A DNA stretch of 10,214 bases, from NCBI GenBank assembly GCA_027443745.1, contig DAIAZB010000362.1, positions 1-10,214 on the forward strand. The letters are read 5' to 3'. The translations under genes were made by a program, and so were the position numbers. The notes beneath the pieces were generated by a model. The model was not told the DNA's origin. It saw nothing but the letters and a program-made list of their open reading frames with translations, and did not search any database. The DNA is from Thiomonas sp. (GTDB lineage: Bacteria; Pseudomonadota; Gammaproteobacteria; Burkholderiales; Burkholderiaceae). This document shows positions 1 through 7,031 of this stretch, one piece after another; the first letter of the stretch is position 1, and every line of letters starts with the position of its first letter.

Positions 1-1
1 G

Positions 2-466
2 TCAACGCAGGGCAATGACGCCGTGGTGGCTGAACGGGATCTGCAGCATGGTCAGGCCGATCTCGGCGTGGCCCTGGAGTGCGTAATTCACGCGGCCGTC
101 AGGGGGCAGGTTGGCGAGGACGCCCAGCAGGCTGGCGCTGTCGACATGCAGGCGCACCGGGACCATGGCCCGGCCGCCGGCGGGGATGGTGACCGGGGCG
201 GTGCTTTGGCCTTGCGCCACGTCGACGCCGTCGAAGCCGCAATGAAAACGCAGCGTCTGCAGCGGCAGGGCCAGGCCGGCGGTGTTGCGGATCGACAGCG
301 TCAGGTCCAGCACGGCGGTCTGGCCGCGGAAGTCGATGCCGTCGACGCTGGCGATGGAGACCTCGGGCGCGGTCTGCGCCGGCGCTTCCGGCACGCCGAG
401 CCAGGCACCCAGCACGGCGCAGGCGGCGAGTCTGCAACAGGCGCGGCGGCCCTCAAGCACCGGCAT
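2..466 (-). CDS. Exported LEA type 2 (LEA14/WHy-like) family protein
   Basis: A 154-residue protein of unknown specific role. Residues 1-30 form a likely Sec signal peptide: arginines at 7-8, a hydrophobic stretch around 13-25, and an A-P-A type cleavage region near residue 30. The mature part resembles LEA type 2/WHy beta-sandwich domains: an [12 protein letters not shown] strand-turn (59-70) equivalent to the family's 'N-P...lPl' motif, then a TIPAGG turn (93-98) and alternating hydrophobic strands. Bacterial members are small periplasmic or envelope proteins sometimes linked to desiccation stress, but none of that can be shown here. The start at 466 was chosen because it places the signal peptide at the N-terminus; an upstream in-frame ATG at 541 would add 25 unconvincing residues. 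The start lies 14 nt inside the end of apt, which suggests translational coupling. The TGA is at 2-4, so the gene is complete. Confidence 0.6.
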   Translation of the reverse strand: MPVLEGRRACCRLAACAVLGAWLGVPEAPAQTAPEVSIASVDGIDFRGQTAVLDLTLSIRNTAGLALPLQTLRFHCGFDGVDVAQGQSTAPVTIPAGGRAMVPVRLHVDSASLLGVLANLPPDGRVNYALQGHAEIGLTMLQIPFSHHGVIALR

Positions 467-998
467 AGTCCACCAGAGTGAACAGGGGCAGCCCGGTGGC
501 GCGCAGCGCCGTCGAGCCGCCGAGTTCGGGCAGATCGACAATGGCGGCGCCTTCGATCACGCGGGCGCCGAGTTTCTCCAGTAGGCGTTTGCCCGCCATC
601 ATCGTGCCGCCCGTGGCGATGAGATCGTCGATCAAGAGCACGCGGTTGTCCGGCTGCACCGCGTCGGTGTGGATTTCCACCGTGGCGCTGCCGTACTCCA
701 GCTCGTAGCTCTCGGCCACCGTGGCGAAAGGCAGCTTGCCCTTTTTGCGGATGGGAACGAAGCCGATATTGAGTTCGTAGGCAACCACCGCGCCGAGAAT
801 GAAGCCGCGCGCGTCGATGCCGGCCACCACGTCGGGCCGCAGTTCGGGCGCCATGTAGCGGTGCACGAACTGGTCGATCAGCACGCGGAACACGCGCGGG
901 TTTTGCAGCAGGGGGGTGATGTCGCGGAACTGCACGCCGGGCGCGGGCCAGTCGGGCACGGTGCGGATATGGTCGCGCAGGTAGGTGTTGACGTCCAT
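453..998 (-). CDS. apt: Adenine phosphoribosyltransferase
   Basis: A cytosolic purine salvage enzyme that converts adenine and PRPP to AMP and pyrophosphate. The 181-residue length is normal for the family. The type I phosphoribosyltransferase PRPP-binding motif [13 protein letters not shown] lies at residues 120-132. Also visible are the FRDITPLL segment (24-31), GIDARGF (60-66) and [10 protein letters not shown] (81-90), all typical of bacterial Apt. The start at 998 gives the usual N-terminus ([11 protein letters not shown]); a longer open frame runs upstream, but it only shadows the neighbouring membrane gene. No strong Shine-Dalgarno precedes the ATG. The gene follows the BPSS1780-type membrane protein after 38 nt and overlaps the LEA type 2 gene by 14 nt, so the three are probably co-transcribed. 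The identification is secure. Confidence 0.97.
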   Translation of the reverse strand: MDVNTYLRDHIRTVPDWPAPGVQFRDITPLLQNPRVFRVLIDQFVHRYMAPELRPDVVAGIDARGFILGAVVAYELNIGFVPIRKKGKLPFATVAESYELEYGSATVEIHTDAVQPDNRVLLIDDLIATGGTMMAGKRLLEKLGARVIEGAAIVDLPELGGSTALRATGLPLFTLVDYAGA

Positions 999-1036
999 CG
1001 GCGAGGCGGTGTGTTGTGAAGGCGGTGGGAGCGCTT

Positions 1037-1885
1037 TCAACCGACGAAGCCGGGCGCCCGGTCGCGTGGTTCGAGCGGACCGGATGCTTGCCCGAAGACG
1101 TCCTGATACGACGCGTACGACGCCCCTGACAACACGGGCAGCAGCACCAGCAGGCCCAGGCCCATCGGAATCATGGCGACGAAACCGACGGGGATGAGCA
1201 GCAAGGTGAACAGCAACAGCGCGCCGAAGTTGGCGAAGCCGGCCTTGAACGACAGCACGATGGAGTCCCATGGCGCCACGCCGCCGAGTGTGACCAGGGT
1301 GTTGACGAACCAGAAGGCGACGTTCAACAGGAACAGGGCGAGGAGCGCCAGCAGCATCAGCGTGAACACGCCGCCGGCCATCGCGCCCAGGCCGGCCATC
1401 ATGCCCACGCCCGGCGTCATCATGTGCGTCAGCGCTCCCATGCTCGCCAGGCCCACACCCAGCACCGCACCGAGGCCCAGCACCAGCAGCACGCCGAACG
1501 CGCCGCCCAACACCAGCACCAGCACCGACACCAGCAGCAAGGGGCCGATGCGCCCCGTCCACAACTGCGCCGACTCGCCCAGCGCCCCGGTCGTTTCGGG
1601 CTCCACCGGCATTCCCTGCGGGGTGATGCTGTGCGCCTGCGCCCAGCGGCGGCGCAGGAAAGAGGCATACACCGCACCCAGCGCGAACAGCGGCAGGCTG
1701 AGCCACTGCGACAACAATCCGCCCAGCGGCAGGGCATGCAGCACCAGAAGAATGATGAGCAGGCCGATGCTCAGGCCCACCCAGGGCATGGGCGCGCGCA
1801 GGAAGCTGCGCCAGCCTTCGCCCCACCAGGCCAGGGCCCGGCCGGCGGATACGCGGCGGTAAGTCGGGACGGATGCGGGCGTCAT
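1037..1885 (-). CDS. BPSS1780-family multi-pass membrane protein
   Basis: A 282-residue integral inner-membrane protein of unknown function. After a short cytoplasmic N-terminus with the typical 'W.eGW..F...P..WVGL' segment (about 20-38), hydrophobic stretches lie near 35-52, 57-75, 114-145, 170-198 and 219-255. Conserved family-like elements are the LPLFALG region after the second helix and the '[22 protein letters not shown]' part near 205-226. The middle (130-175) is unusually rich in Gly, Met and Leu. The ATG at 1885 is chosen over an upstream in-frame ATG at 1936 because GAGGAG sits 7-8 nt before it on the minus strand. The gene lies 75 nt downstream of the MFS transporter and 38 nt upstream of apt on the same strand. 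The family name is assigned from pattern, and no activity can be inferred. Confidence 0.7.
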   Translation of the reverse strand: MTPASVPTYRRVSAGRALAWWGEGWRSFLRAPMPWVGLSIGLLIILLVLHALPLGGLLSQWLSLPLFALGAVYASFLRRRWAQAHSITPQGMPVEPETTGALGESAQLWTGRIGPLLLVSVLVLVLGGAFGVLLVLGLGAVLGVGLASMGALTHMMTPGVGMMAGLGAMAGGVFTLMLLALLALFLLNVAFWFVNTLVTLGGVAPWDSIVLSFKAGFANFGALLLFTLLLIPVGFVAMIPMGLGLLVLLPVLSGASYASYQDVFGQASGPLEPRDRAPGFVG

Positions 1886-1912
1886 GGCGGCTCTCCTCGG
1901 GGCAGAGCAGCC

Positions 1913-1918
1913 ATTATC
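1913..1918 (-). promoter_or_regulatory. Candidate -10 element upstream of the BPSS1780-type gene
   Basis: On the minus strand this reads GATAAT, five of six matches to the sigma-70 -10 consensus, in otherwise very GC-rich sequence. It would start transcription about 20 nt upstream of the ATG at 1885. No good -35 lies 16-18 nt upstream, so this is only a candidate. If real, it would let the membrane protein, apt and LEA genes be expressed independently of the transporter. Confidence 0.28.
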
Positions 1919-1960
1919 CCCGCCTCGTCGCCGCATCGACCGCTGCGTCCCGACCCTGGC

Positions 1961-3358
1961 TTACTGCGCGATGTCCTCCAGCCGGCGCCGCGTCACCTTC
2001 GGCCCCATGATGCCGATGACCAGCGCCACGCCCACCATGGCGGCGGCGATGAAGGTGAACACACCCACATCCCCCGAGGTCTTGAGCAGGTCGGCGATGA
2101 TGAAGCCGCTGATGACGGCGCTGATGCGGCTGAACGAATAGACGAAACCCACCGCCTGGGCGCGGATGCGCGTGGGGTAGAGCTCGCTCTGGTAGGCATG
2201 GAAGGCGTAACTCATGATGTTGTTGCAGAAGGTCACGAGAATGCCGAACAGGATGATGGCCGCGGCGCCGGCCGCGTTGGCGAACAGCAGCCCGAACAGC
2301 GCCACGCCCAGGGACGGGACGACGATGAGCCATTTGCGCTCGACGCGGTCGCCAAACGTCGTGCCGATCAGCGCCGATACCGGGTAGGCGATGGCGATGA
2401 TGAAGGTGTAGAGCAGCGATTTCGGAATGTCGTAACCCTTGGCGATGAGATAGGTCGGCGCCCAACTGGCGAAGCCGTAATAGCCCACGGTCTGCAGAAT
2501 GTTGAACGCTATGAGCATGACCGTGCGCCGGCGGTAGGCTGCGCTCCAGATTTCGCTCCAGCGGCCGGGCGCCTCGGCGGCTTCACCCTGCACCACCTGC
2601 GGTTGCGGCAGCGCCCGGCCGGTCTCGGCTTTCACCCGGGTTTCGATGCGCTGCAGGATGGCGTCGGCCTCGGCGACGCGGCCCTTGCGTTCGAGCCAGC
2701 GCGGCGATTCCGGCAGCCCCAGGCGGATGAACCAGATGGGAATGGCGCCCACCGCGCCGATGATGGCCACCCAGCGCCAGCCGTCCAACCCGGCGATGTG
2801 GTGCGGCACCAGGAGCCAGCCGAGAAACGCCACGATGGGCACGGCGCTGAAGGTGATGAACTGGTTCATGGCGAAGTAGGTGCCGCGCTTGGCCTGCGGC
2901 GCCAGCTCCGAGACGTAGGTGTCGATGTTCACCAGCTCCACGCCGATGCCGATGGAGGCAAGGAAGCGCCAGATGTCGATGCCCATCGCCGTCTGCTGCA
3001 ACGCCATCACCAGCGTGGCCAGGCAGTACCAGACCAACGCCCAGGTGTACACCGGTCGGCGGCCGTAACGGTCGGAGAACCAACTGACGAACAGCGTGCC
3101 CACCCACAAGCCCAGGAACAGCGCGGCCACGAAGCTGGCAATGCCTTCGAGGCCGAGGAAGGCCTTGGTCGTGGCCGTGAACACCCCGCTCTTGAACAGA
3201 CCGGGGGCGATGTAGGCGGTGAGGAACAGGTCGTAGAACTCGAAACAGCCGCCGAGCGACAGCAGGATGACCATGTTGCGCACGGTGTTGGAGGGAGGCA
3301 GGCGGTCGATGCGGGCGGCGATGGTGGCGGCGGACGCCGGCGTGGGAATGCGGCTCAT
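1961..3358 (-). CDS. MFS transporter, metabolite:H+ symporter type
   Basis: A 465-residue inner-membrane secondary transporter with the layout of a 12-helix major facilitator. Helix 1 contains FEFYDLFL (39-46), with an acidic residue placed as in aromatic-acid/nicotinate H+ symporters. The signature loop between helices 2 and 3 is DRYGRRP (96-102). After helix 6 comes the LPESPRWL motif (215-222) shared with sugar-porter and SV2-like families, followed by a charged cytoplasmic loop of about 70 residues. The C-terminal half carries ELYPTRIRAQAVGF before a late helix. The substrate cannot be read from sequence; an organic acid or similar small anion is a guess from the subfamily. The start at 3358 is supported by GGGAG about 8 nt upstream. 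It is the first of a run of minus-strand genes, 133 nt after the pirin gene and 75 nt before the BPSS1780-type gene. Confidence 0.9.
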   Translation of the reverse strand: MSRIPTPASAATIAARIDRLPPSNTVRNMVILLSLGGCFEFYDLFLTAYIAPGLFKSGVFTATTKAFLGLEGIASFVAALFLGLWVGTLFVSWFSDRYGRRPVYTWALVWYCLATLVMALQQTAMGIDIWRFLASIGIGVELVNIDTYVSELAPQAKRGTYFAMNQFITFSAVPIVAFLGWLLVPHHIAGLDGWRWVAIIGAVGAIPIWFIRLGLPESPRWLERKGRVAEADAILQRIETRVKAETGRALPQPQVVQGEAAEAPGRWSEIWSAAYRRRTVMLIAFNILQTVGYYGFASWAPTYLIAKGYDIPKSLLYTFIIAIAYPVSALIGTTFGDRVERKWLIVVPSLGVALFGLLFANAAGAAAIILFGILVTFCNNIMSYAFHAYQSELYPTRIRAQAVGFVYSFSRISAVISGFIIADLLKTSGDVGVFTFIAAAMVGVALVIGIMGPKVTRRRLEDIAQ

Positions 3359-3491
3359 GGTTTGTCTCCCGAATGGCTGTTATGCGGCAATCATGGTGGC
3401 AAACGTCGGGGCCTGGTGTATCAAGATGTGAAGCACGCTTGACCTGGCGCTGCCGTCGCTCGCGCAGCAGATCGGCCGCCAGCCCGCAGCC

Positions 3492-4385
3492 TCAGCGCGC
3501 CGGCAGCGGAATGCGCTCGTGATCGTCCCCCGGAATGGTGGGAAAGCGCTCGGCGGCCCAGTCGGCCCGGGCCTGCTCGATGCGCTCGCGGCAGCTGGAG
3601 GCGAAGTTCCAGTGGATGAAGCGCGGCCCCTCCAGGGGCTCGCCCGCGATCAGCACGGCTTCGGTGCCGGCCTCGGCGTGCGCCTCCGCGGCCTGGCCCG
3701 GGGCGAGCAGCGCCATGTGACCCGGCTGCAGCGTGATGCCGTCGAGGTGCACGGCGCCACGCGCCGGGTAGATGGCACGCTCGGTGTAGTCCGGCTCGAG
3801 GCGCCAACGGCCGGCTTCATGCCAGTGGGCATGGGCATAGGCCAGCGGCGAGAGCACCGGCACCGGCGAGGCCAGGCCGAAGGCGCGCCCCAGCAGCACG
3901 CGCACATGCACCGCCCCCAACGTGGCCTCGGGTAGATCGCCGGCCGCCGCATGGTGAAAACCCGGCGCGTCCTCCTCGTGCGCCTGGGGCAGCGCCACCC
4001 ACAGCTGCAGGCCATGGCTGGTCCAGGCGCGGCCGCGCAAGTCGTCGGGCACGCGCTCGGAATGCACGATGCCGCGCCCGGCCAGCATCCAGTTCACCGC
4101 GCCGGGCTCGATGCGCTGCACAGTGCCGAGATGGTCGCGGTGCAACATGGCGCCTTCGAACAGATAGGTCACCGTCGCCAGACCGATATGCGGGTGGGGC
4201 CGCACGTCCACGTTCTGGCCGGCAGCAATCGTGGTGGGGCCGAAGTGGTCGAAAAACAGGAAGGGGCCGACGCCCTGCTGCGGATGGCCGGGCAGCAGCC
4301 GCCGCACGACGAAGCCGCCGCCAAGGTCATGTTCGTGGGCCCGGTAGAGCAGGCGAATGATGGTGCTGGAATCAGGGGTAGTCAT
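3492..4385 (-). CDS. Pirin family protein (first of a divergent pair)
   Basis: A 297-residue bicupin of the pirin family, presumably cytosolic. Pirins bind a metal through three His and one Glu in the N-terminal cupin. The equivalents here are H64 and H66 in HPHIG and H108 and E110 in GRGIVHSE, so the metal site looks intact. The C-terminal end has the WNF.SS..RI..A..DW pattern and finishes with IPLP, as in many bacterial pirins. Some bacterial members (E. coli YhhW and YhaK group) have been tested for quercetin dioxygenase activity and human pirin is a transcription cofactor, but the physiological substrate is generally unknown. The ATG at 4385 is preferred to far-upstream starts because GGAG lies 8 nt before it and the pirin domain begins immediately. 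The gene diverges from a second pirin at 4606. Confidence 0.92.
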   Translation of the reverse strand: MTTPDSSTIIRLLYRAHEHDLGGGFVVRRLLPGHPQQGVGPFLFFDHFGPTTIAAGQNVDVRPHPHIGLATVTYLFEGAMLHRDHLGTVQRIEPGAVNWMLAGRGIVHSERVPDDLRGRAWTSHGLQLWVALPQAHEEDAPGFHHAAAGDLPEATLGAVHVRVLLGRAFGLASPVPVLSPLAYAHAHWHEAGRWRLEPDYTERAIYPARGAVHLDGITLQPGHMALLAPGQAAEAHAEAGTEAVLIAGEPLEGPRFIHWNFASSCRERIEQARADWAAERFPTIPGDDHERIPLPAR

Positions 4386-4534
4386 GGCTGGAGCTCCGGT
4401 CTTGGGCGTTGTTGGACGAGTCGACATGCCGGGTTCGGGCAAGGCAGCCGGGGAGCGCGGACCGCCCGCGAAGGCGGCGCGGCGCGGACACAGGGCCAAG
4501 CCCCTTGCGTTCGGTGCCGGCGCCCGCATATCAC

Positions 4535-4540
4535 CATAAT
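4535..4540 (+). promoter_or_regulatory. Candidate -10 element for the second pirin gene
   Basis: CATAAT matches the sigma-70 -10 in five of six positions and lies in the only AT-rich patch (about 4528-4545) of the 220-nt gap between the two divergent pirin starts (4386-4605). Transcription from here would begin near 4547 and leave a leader of about 60 nt before the Shine-Dalgarno at 4596-4599. That fits the start at 4606 rather than the ATG at 4546. No convincing -35 is present. The same patch could also hold the promoter of the minus-strand pirin. The rest of the gap shows no other recognisable element. Confidence 0.3.
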
Positions 4541-4605
4541 CGAAGATGAACCAACCCGCCGTGCCTGCAGCCTTTGCCGGCGCGGCGGCCCCACTGGAGC
4601 TTGCC

Positions 4606-5541
4606 ATGTCTGCCACCACCACACCGTCTCATTCCAAGGGCTTCGCGCCTGCCGTCGCCGCACCGGCATCAGCCGCCGCGGGCGACGCCCTCATGCGCGT
4701 CGCCCGCGTGGTGGACGGCCGCGCCGGCAGCGACGGCGACGGCGTGAAACTCACCCGCGTGCTCGAGCCCCAGCTCGCCGCGCTGATCGATCCCTTCCTG
4801 CTGTTCGACGAATTCCGCTCCGACACAGCGGCCGACTACATCGGCGGCTTTCCGCCGCACCCGCACCGCGGCTTCGAGACCGTCACCTACATGATGGCCG
4901 GACGCATGCGCCATGGCGACAACAAGGGCAACCGCGGCGATCTCGCCCCCGGCAGCGTGCAGTGGATGACAGCCGCGCGCGGCATCGTCCACGAAGAAAT
5001 GCCGCAGCAGGAGCAGGGCCTGATGTGGGGCTTTCAACTCTGGCTGAACCTGCCCGCTGCGCACAAGATGGACGAGCCGGCTTACCAGGACATCGCCCCC
5101 GACAGCATTCCGCTTGTGCGCCGCGCCGACGGCGTGCAGGCACGCGTCATTGCCGGCAGCTTCGCCGGCGACGACGGCACGCCCGTGCAAGGCCCGGTGC
5201 GTGAGCGCCCGACCCAGCCCACCTATCTCGACCTCACGGTTCCGGCAGGCCAGACCTTTCACTGGACCGCGCCCGCTGGCCATACCGTATTGGTGCATGG
5301 CATCGACGGCGAATTCGCCGTCGGCCCGAACGCCACGCCGCTGCGCCCGCACCGCATGGCCATCTTGCGTGCCAGCGACGCCGCCGTGCTGCGCGTGCAG
5401 GCGGGCGCCACCCCGGCACGCTTCCTCGTCATCGCCGCGCGGCCCTTGCACGAGCCCGTGGCGCATTACGGCCCCTTCGTCATGAACACCCGCGAGGAAG
5501 TGATGCAGGCCATGCAGGACTACCAGGCCGGGCGGTTCTGA
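4606..5541 (+). CDS. Pirin family protein (second of a divergent pair)
   Basis: A 311-residue pirin-family bicupin. With the start at 4606 the metal-binding residues are H85 and H87 in HPHRGFET and H129 and E131 in GIVHEEMP, all present. The HPHRGFETVTYM and SVQWMTA segments are very typical of the family. Residues 1 to about 28 are a low-complexity Ala/Pro/Ser-rich stretch before the first cupin. An in-frame ATG at 4546 would add 20 residues but has no Shine-Dalgarno, while GGAG lies 6 nt before the ATG at 4606. The protein is clearly different from the neighbouring minus-strand pirin, so the pair is either an old duplication or two separately acquired family members. It ends just before a perfect hairpin at 5548-5567. 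The biochemical role cannot be inferred. Confidence 0.92.
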   Translation: MSATTTPSHSKGFAPAVAAPASAAAGDALMRVARVVDGRAGSDGDGVKLTRVLEPQLAALIDPFLLFDEFRSDTAADYIGGFPPHPHRGFETVTYMMAGRMRHGDNKGNRGDLAPGSVQWMTAARGIVHEEMPQQEQGLMWGFQLWLNLPAAHKMDEPAYQDIAPDSIPLVRRADGVQARVIAGSFAGDDGTPVQGPVRERPTQPTYLDLTVPAGQTFHWTAPAGHTVLVHGIDGEFAVGPNATPLRPHRMAILRASDAAVLRVQAGATPARFLVIAARPLHEPVAHYGPFVMNTREEVMQAMQDYQAGRF

Positions 5542-5547
5542 GCGCCC

Positions 5548-5567
5548 CAGGGCGGTAGGCCGCCCTG
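5548..5567 (+). terminator. Perfect GC-rich hairpin after the second pirin gene
   Basis: An 8-bp perfect inverted repeat (CAGGGCGG / CCGCCCTG) around a TAGG loop begins 7 nt after the pirin stop codon. Position and stem strength suit a transcription terminator. No run of T follows it, so it could instead only stabilise the mRNA 3' end or act bidirectionally. Confidence 0.5.
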
Positions 5568-5893
5568 CGTCCTGTGAAGTCAAGGAAGCGTCGAGCGGCC
5601 CAGCGTTGCCTCCAGGGAGGAAGCAATGGTGCGGGCAGCAAATCCTGATGGCGCCCGGGCCACGACCGCCGGCGAGGATGACGGCGGTCATTTCATGCAC
5701 GTCAAAAGTGTCGAGGATTCGCCTGCGCCCCAAGGGCACGCAAGTTCGACGCCTCTCGTAACACTTCATCGGGCGGTTTTCGACGCATCCACTTATGCTG
5801 TTCATCATGCACAAAGATTTTTGAATTCTTTCGCGACCGATCGCTTTTCGCGCCGCACACCGAAACCTCACGCTCGAAGCAGCCACGCATTCC
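5568..5893. other. Intergenic junction zone between pirin and CRISPR-Cas remnants
   Basis: This stretch has no gene that can be supported. It contains a strong Shine-Dalgarno-like GGAGG (5616-5620) before an ATG at 5626, but the 114-residue frame it opens looks like nothing known and runs into the cas3 remnant. On the minus strand 5659-5691 resembles a MobA start. The part around 5760-5850 is less GC-rich than the pirin gene. No CRISPR repeats or spacers, tRNA, or insertion-sequence ends were seen. It probably records one or more deletion or recombination events between native chromosome and the CRISPR-Cas locus. Confidence 0.5.
5659..5691 (-). pseudogene. Remnant of a MobA-like nucleotidyltransferase start
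   Basis: Read on the minus strand from an ATG, these 33 bases encode MTAVILAGGRG. That is the N-terminal nucleotide-binding loop of MobA (molybdenum cofactor guanylyltransferase) and related NTP transferases. The expected continuation, a basic patch followed by M-G-G and a lysine, is missing. The frame goes on with unrelated residues (PGAIRICC). It therefore looks like a mobA-type gene cut off after 11 codons by a deletion on its downstream side, toward the pirin gene. Eleven residues is a short match, and chance similarity in GC-rich DNA cannot be excluded. Confidence 0.35.
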
Positions 5894-6243
5894 ATGCCAG
5901 ATGCAACCGGGTCGGACGCGATTGCCCATGCCGCGAAAGACAGCACGGGCAATTGGCGTCCGCCGCATGATCTGGACGAGCATCTGAGAGCCGTCGGCGC
6001 GCTCGCCGCCCATTTCGCAAATCGCTGTGGTGCCGAGTGGGCGCATCTGGCAGGCCGTTGGCATGACCTCGGCAAATACCGTCCGCGCTTCCAGCGCTAC
6101 ATCCGCCAGGCCAGCGGCTTCGAAGCTGATGCGCACATCAAGGGCGAGGCGGGCAAGGCGCCGCATTCCACGGCCGGCGGCCATGCTGGCCATCGACCGG
6201 TTTGGAACGGTGGGTCGCGTGCTGGATGTTTCATCGCCGGCCT
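5894..6243 (+). pseudogene. cas3: Decayed cas3 fragment, HD nuclease domain only
   Basis: From the ATG at 5894 the frame reads as the first part of a Cas3 HD nuclease. It has an AHA at residues 11-13 in place of the usual AHS, DEHL (28-31), and the HD motif WHDLGKYRPRFQRYI (56-70) with H57, D58 and K61. H81 and HSTAGG (91-96) follow. After about 6178 homology jumps to the +1 frame (LAIDRFGTVGRVLD), then returns near 6227 to the first frame (FIAGL). This implies one inserted and one deleted base. The expected HHAG histidines between IAG and L are gone, which fits a 12-base deletion between two GCCGGC copies. Similarity stops near 6243, and the helicase part, normally several hundred residues, is absent. 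Upstream of cas5 is the normal cas3 position in type I-C, so this is a dead former cas3. No good ribosome binding site precedes it. Confidence 0.75.
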
Positions 6244-6377
6244 GACAATTTCATTCGAGTTAGATCAGGATGGATTGCAGTCAAATCCGAGCGCTCTTAC
6301 TTACATCAATGAACCATATCGCCCGGCGTCATAGTCAATTACTCTGACAGTCGACGAATCAAAGCCGGAGTAGGAAG
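6244..6377. other. AT-rich gap before the cas operon
   Basis: This 134-nt gap lies between the cas3 remnant and cas5. A hand count over 6241-6360 gives 54 G/C in 120, about 45%, against about 72% in a sampled line of the pirin gene (4921-4980). It must contain, or lie just downstream of, the promoter of the cas5-cas8-cas7 operon. Weak -10-like strings (CATATC at 6315, CATAGT at 6330) have no matching -35. No repeat unit of a CRISPR array was recognised. Confidence 0.4.
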
Positions 6378-7031
6378 ATGCGGGAGTCATACACAATCTG
6401 CTTAGAGATCGCCGGTCCCACAGCGATCTGGACGCGCCCTGACACCGGCGACTCGCCCGGCACTTACCCCGTTCCCACGCGGTCGGCGGCCAAGGGCATT
6501 TTCGAAGCCATCCTGTGGAATCCGGCGGTCGAAATCGTCCCGAGCCGGGTCGAAATCTGCGCGCCGCTGGTCTACCACCATTACGCGACCAACTACGGCG
6601 GCCCGTTGCGCAAGAGCGGGCAGATCAAGGACGGCAACAACTATCAGTTGTTTGCGACGGTGCTGGTCAACGTGCGTTATCGCCTGTTTGCGGAATTGAG
6701 GCTGGCGTCGCGCTCGGACTTCCCGCCCAGAATCCAGCAATGGCTGGAACGCACGCGCTCGCCCTGCCATGCCTTCTGCGACATTTTCGAGCGCCGCCTG
6801 AAACGCGGCCAATGCCATTACGTGCCGAGCCTTGGCTGGCGTGAGTTCGTTCCCAGCTTTGTCGGCGAGGCGCAGAACACACCCATTCAGACGGACATCA
6901 ATCTGAGCCTGCCGTCGATGCCGGATCAGGTTTTCAGCAAGCCCGCCTACGGCGAACACGCGCTAACTTATACGCAGGGGCTGCGAATCGAAGCTGGTGT
7001 GTTGCGCTTCGGAGATCGCCATGCTGAATGA
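6378..7031 (+). CDS. cas5c: Type I-C-like Cas5 (Cas5c/Cas5d family)
   Basis: A 217-residue RAMP-fold subunit of a type I CRISPR effector complex. In type I-C it caps the crRNA 5' handle and also processes pre-crRNA, replacing Cas6. Family features are WTRP (18-21), PTRSAAKGIFEAILWNP (33-49, equivalent to the canonical 'PSAARGILEAI.WKP'), a VLVNVRYRLFAEL strand (95-107), and FERRLKRGQC...PSLGWREF (137-157), matching the canonical 'RRA.KGQCF..PyLG.REF'. The 'RRNEV' region is replaced by a different sequence (66-80). The residues that cut RNA in B. halodurans Cas5c (Tyr46, Lys116, His117, as recalled) appear replaced: position 46 is Leu and no Lys-His pair precedes the FERR motif. GGAG lies 7 nt before the ATG. 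The stop overlaps the cas8 start by 11 nt, which indicates coupled translation. Confidence 0.85.
   Translation: MRESYTICLEIAGPTAIWTRPDTGDSPGTYPVPTRSAAKGIFEAILWNPAVEIVPSRVEICAPLVYHHYATNYGGPLRKSGQIKDGNNYQLFATVLVNVRYRLFAELRLASRSDFPPRIQQWLERTRSPCHAFCDIFERRLKRGQCHYVPSLGWREFVPSFVGEAQNTPIQTDINLSLPSMPDQVFSKPAYGEHALTYTQGLRIEAGVLRFGDRHAE

Noticed and set aside
1424..3442. Very long plus-strand ORF (672 residues) opposite the MFS and BPSS1780-type genes
   Set aside because: It is antisense to two clear membrane protein genes. Its His/Gln/Arg/Asp-rich composition is typical of a GC-rich shadow frame, and no domain is visible.
3421..3442. Inverted repeat TCAAG...CTTGA upstream of the MFS gene as an operator
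   Set aside because: Only the outer five bases pair symmetrically. The inner part matches only with a bulge, so chance is likely.
5626..5970. 114-residue plus-strand ORF with a strong GGAGG five bases upstream
   Set aside because: The protein resembles nothing recognisable, overlaps the cas3 remnant in another frame, and spans the junction zone. The Shine-Dalgarno is part of a chance CCTCC/GGAGG palindrome.
4669..6075. 468-residue minus-strand ORF across the second pirin and the junction
   Set aside because: It is the antisense shadow of the pirin gene. Only the short MobA-like start within it is meaningful and is reported separately.
5894..6334. The HD fragment as a working stand-alone Cas3'' nuclease
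   Set aside because: Two frameshifts and loss of the HHAG histidines remove needed metal ligands, and the last 30 residues look like read-through of unrelated DNA.
6244..6377. Possible degenerate CRISPR repeat or leader in the AT-rich gap
   Set aside because: No string recurs and nothing resembles a repeat with a terminal ATTGAAAC-type end. Low GC alone is not enough.
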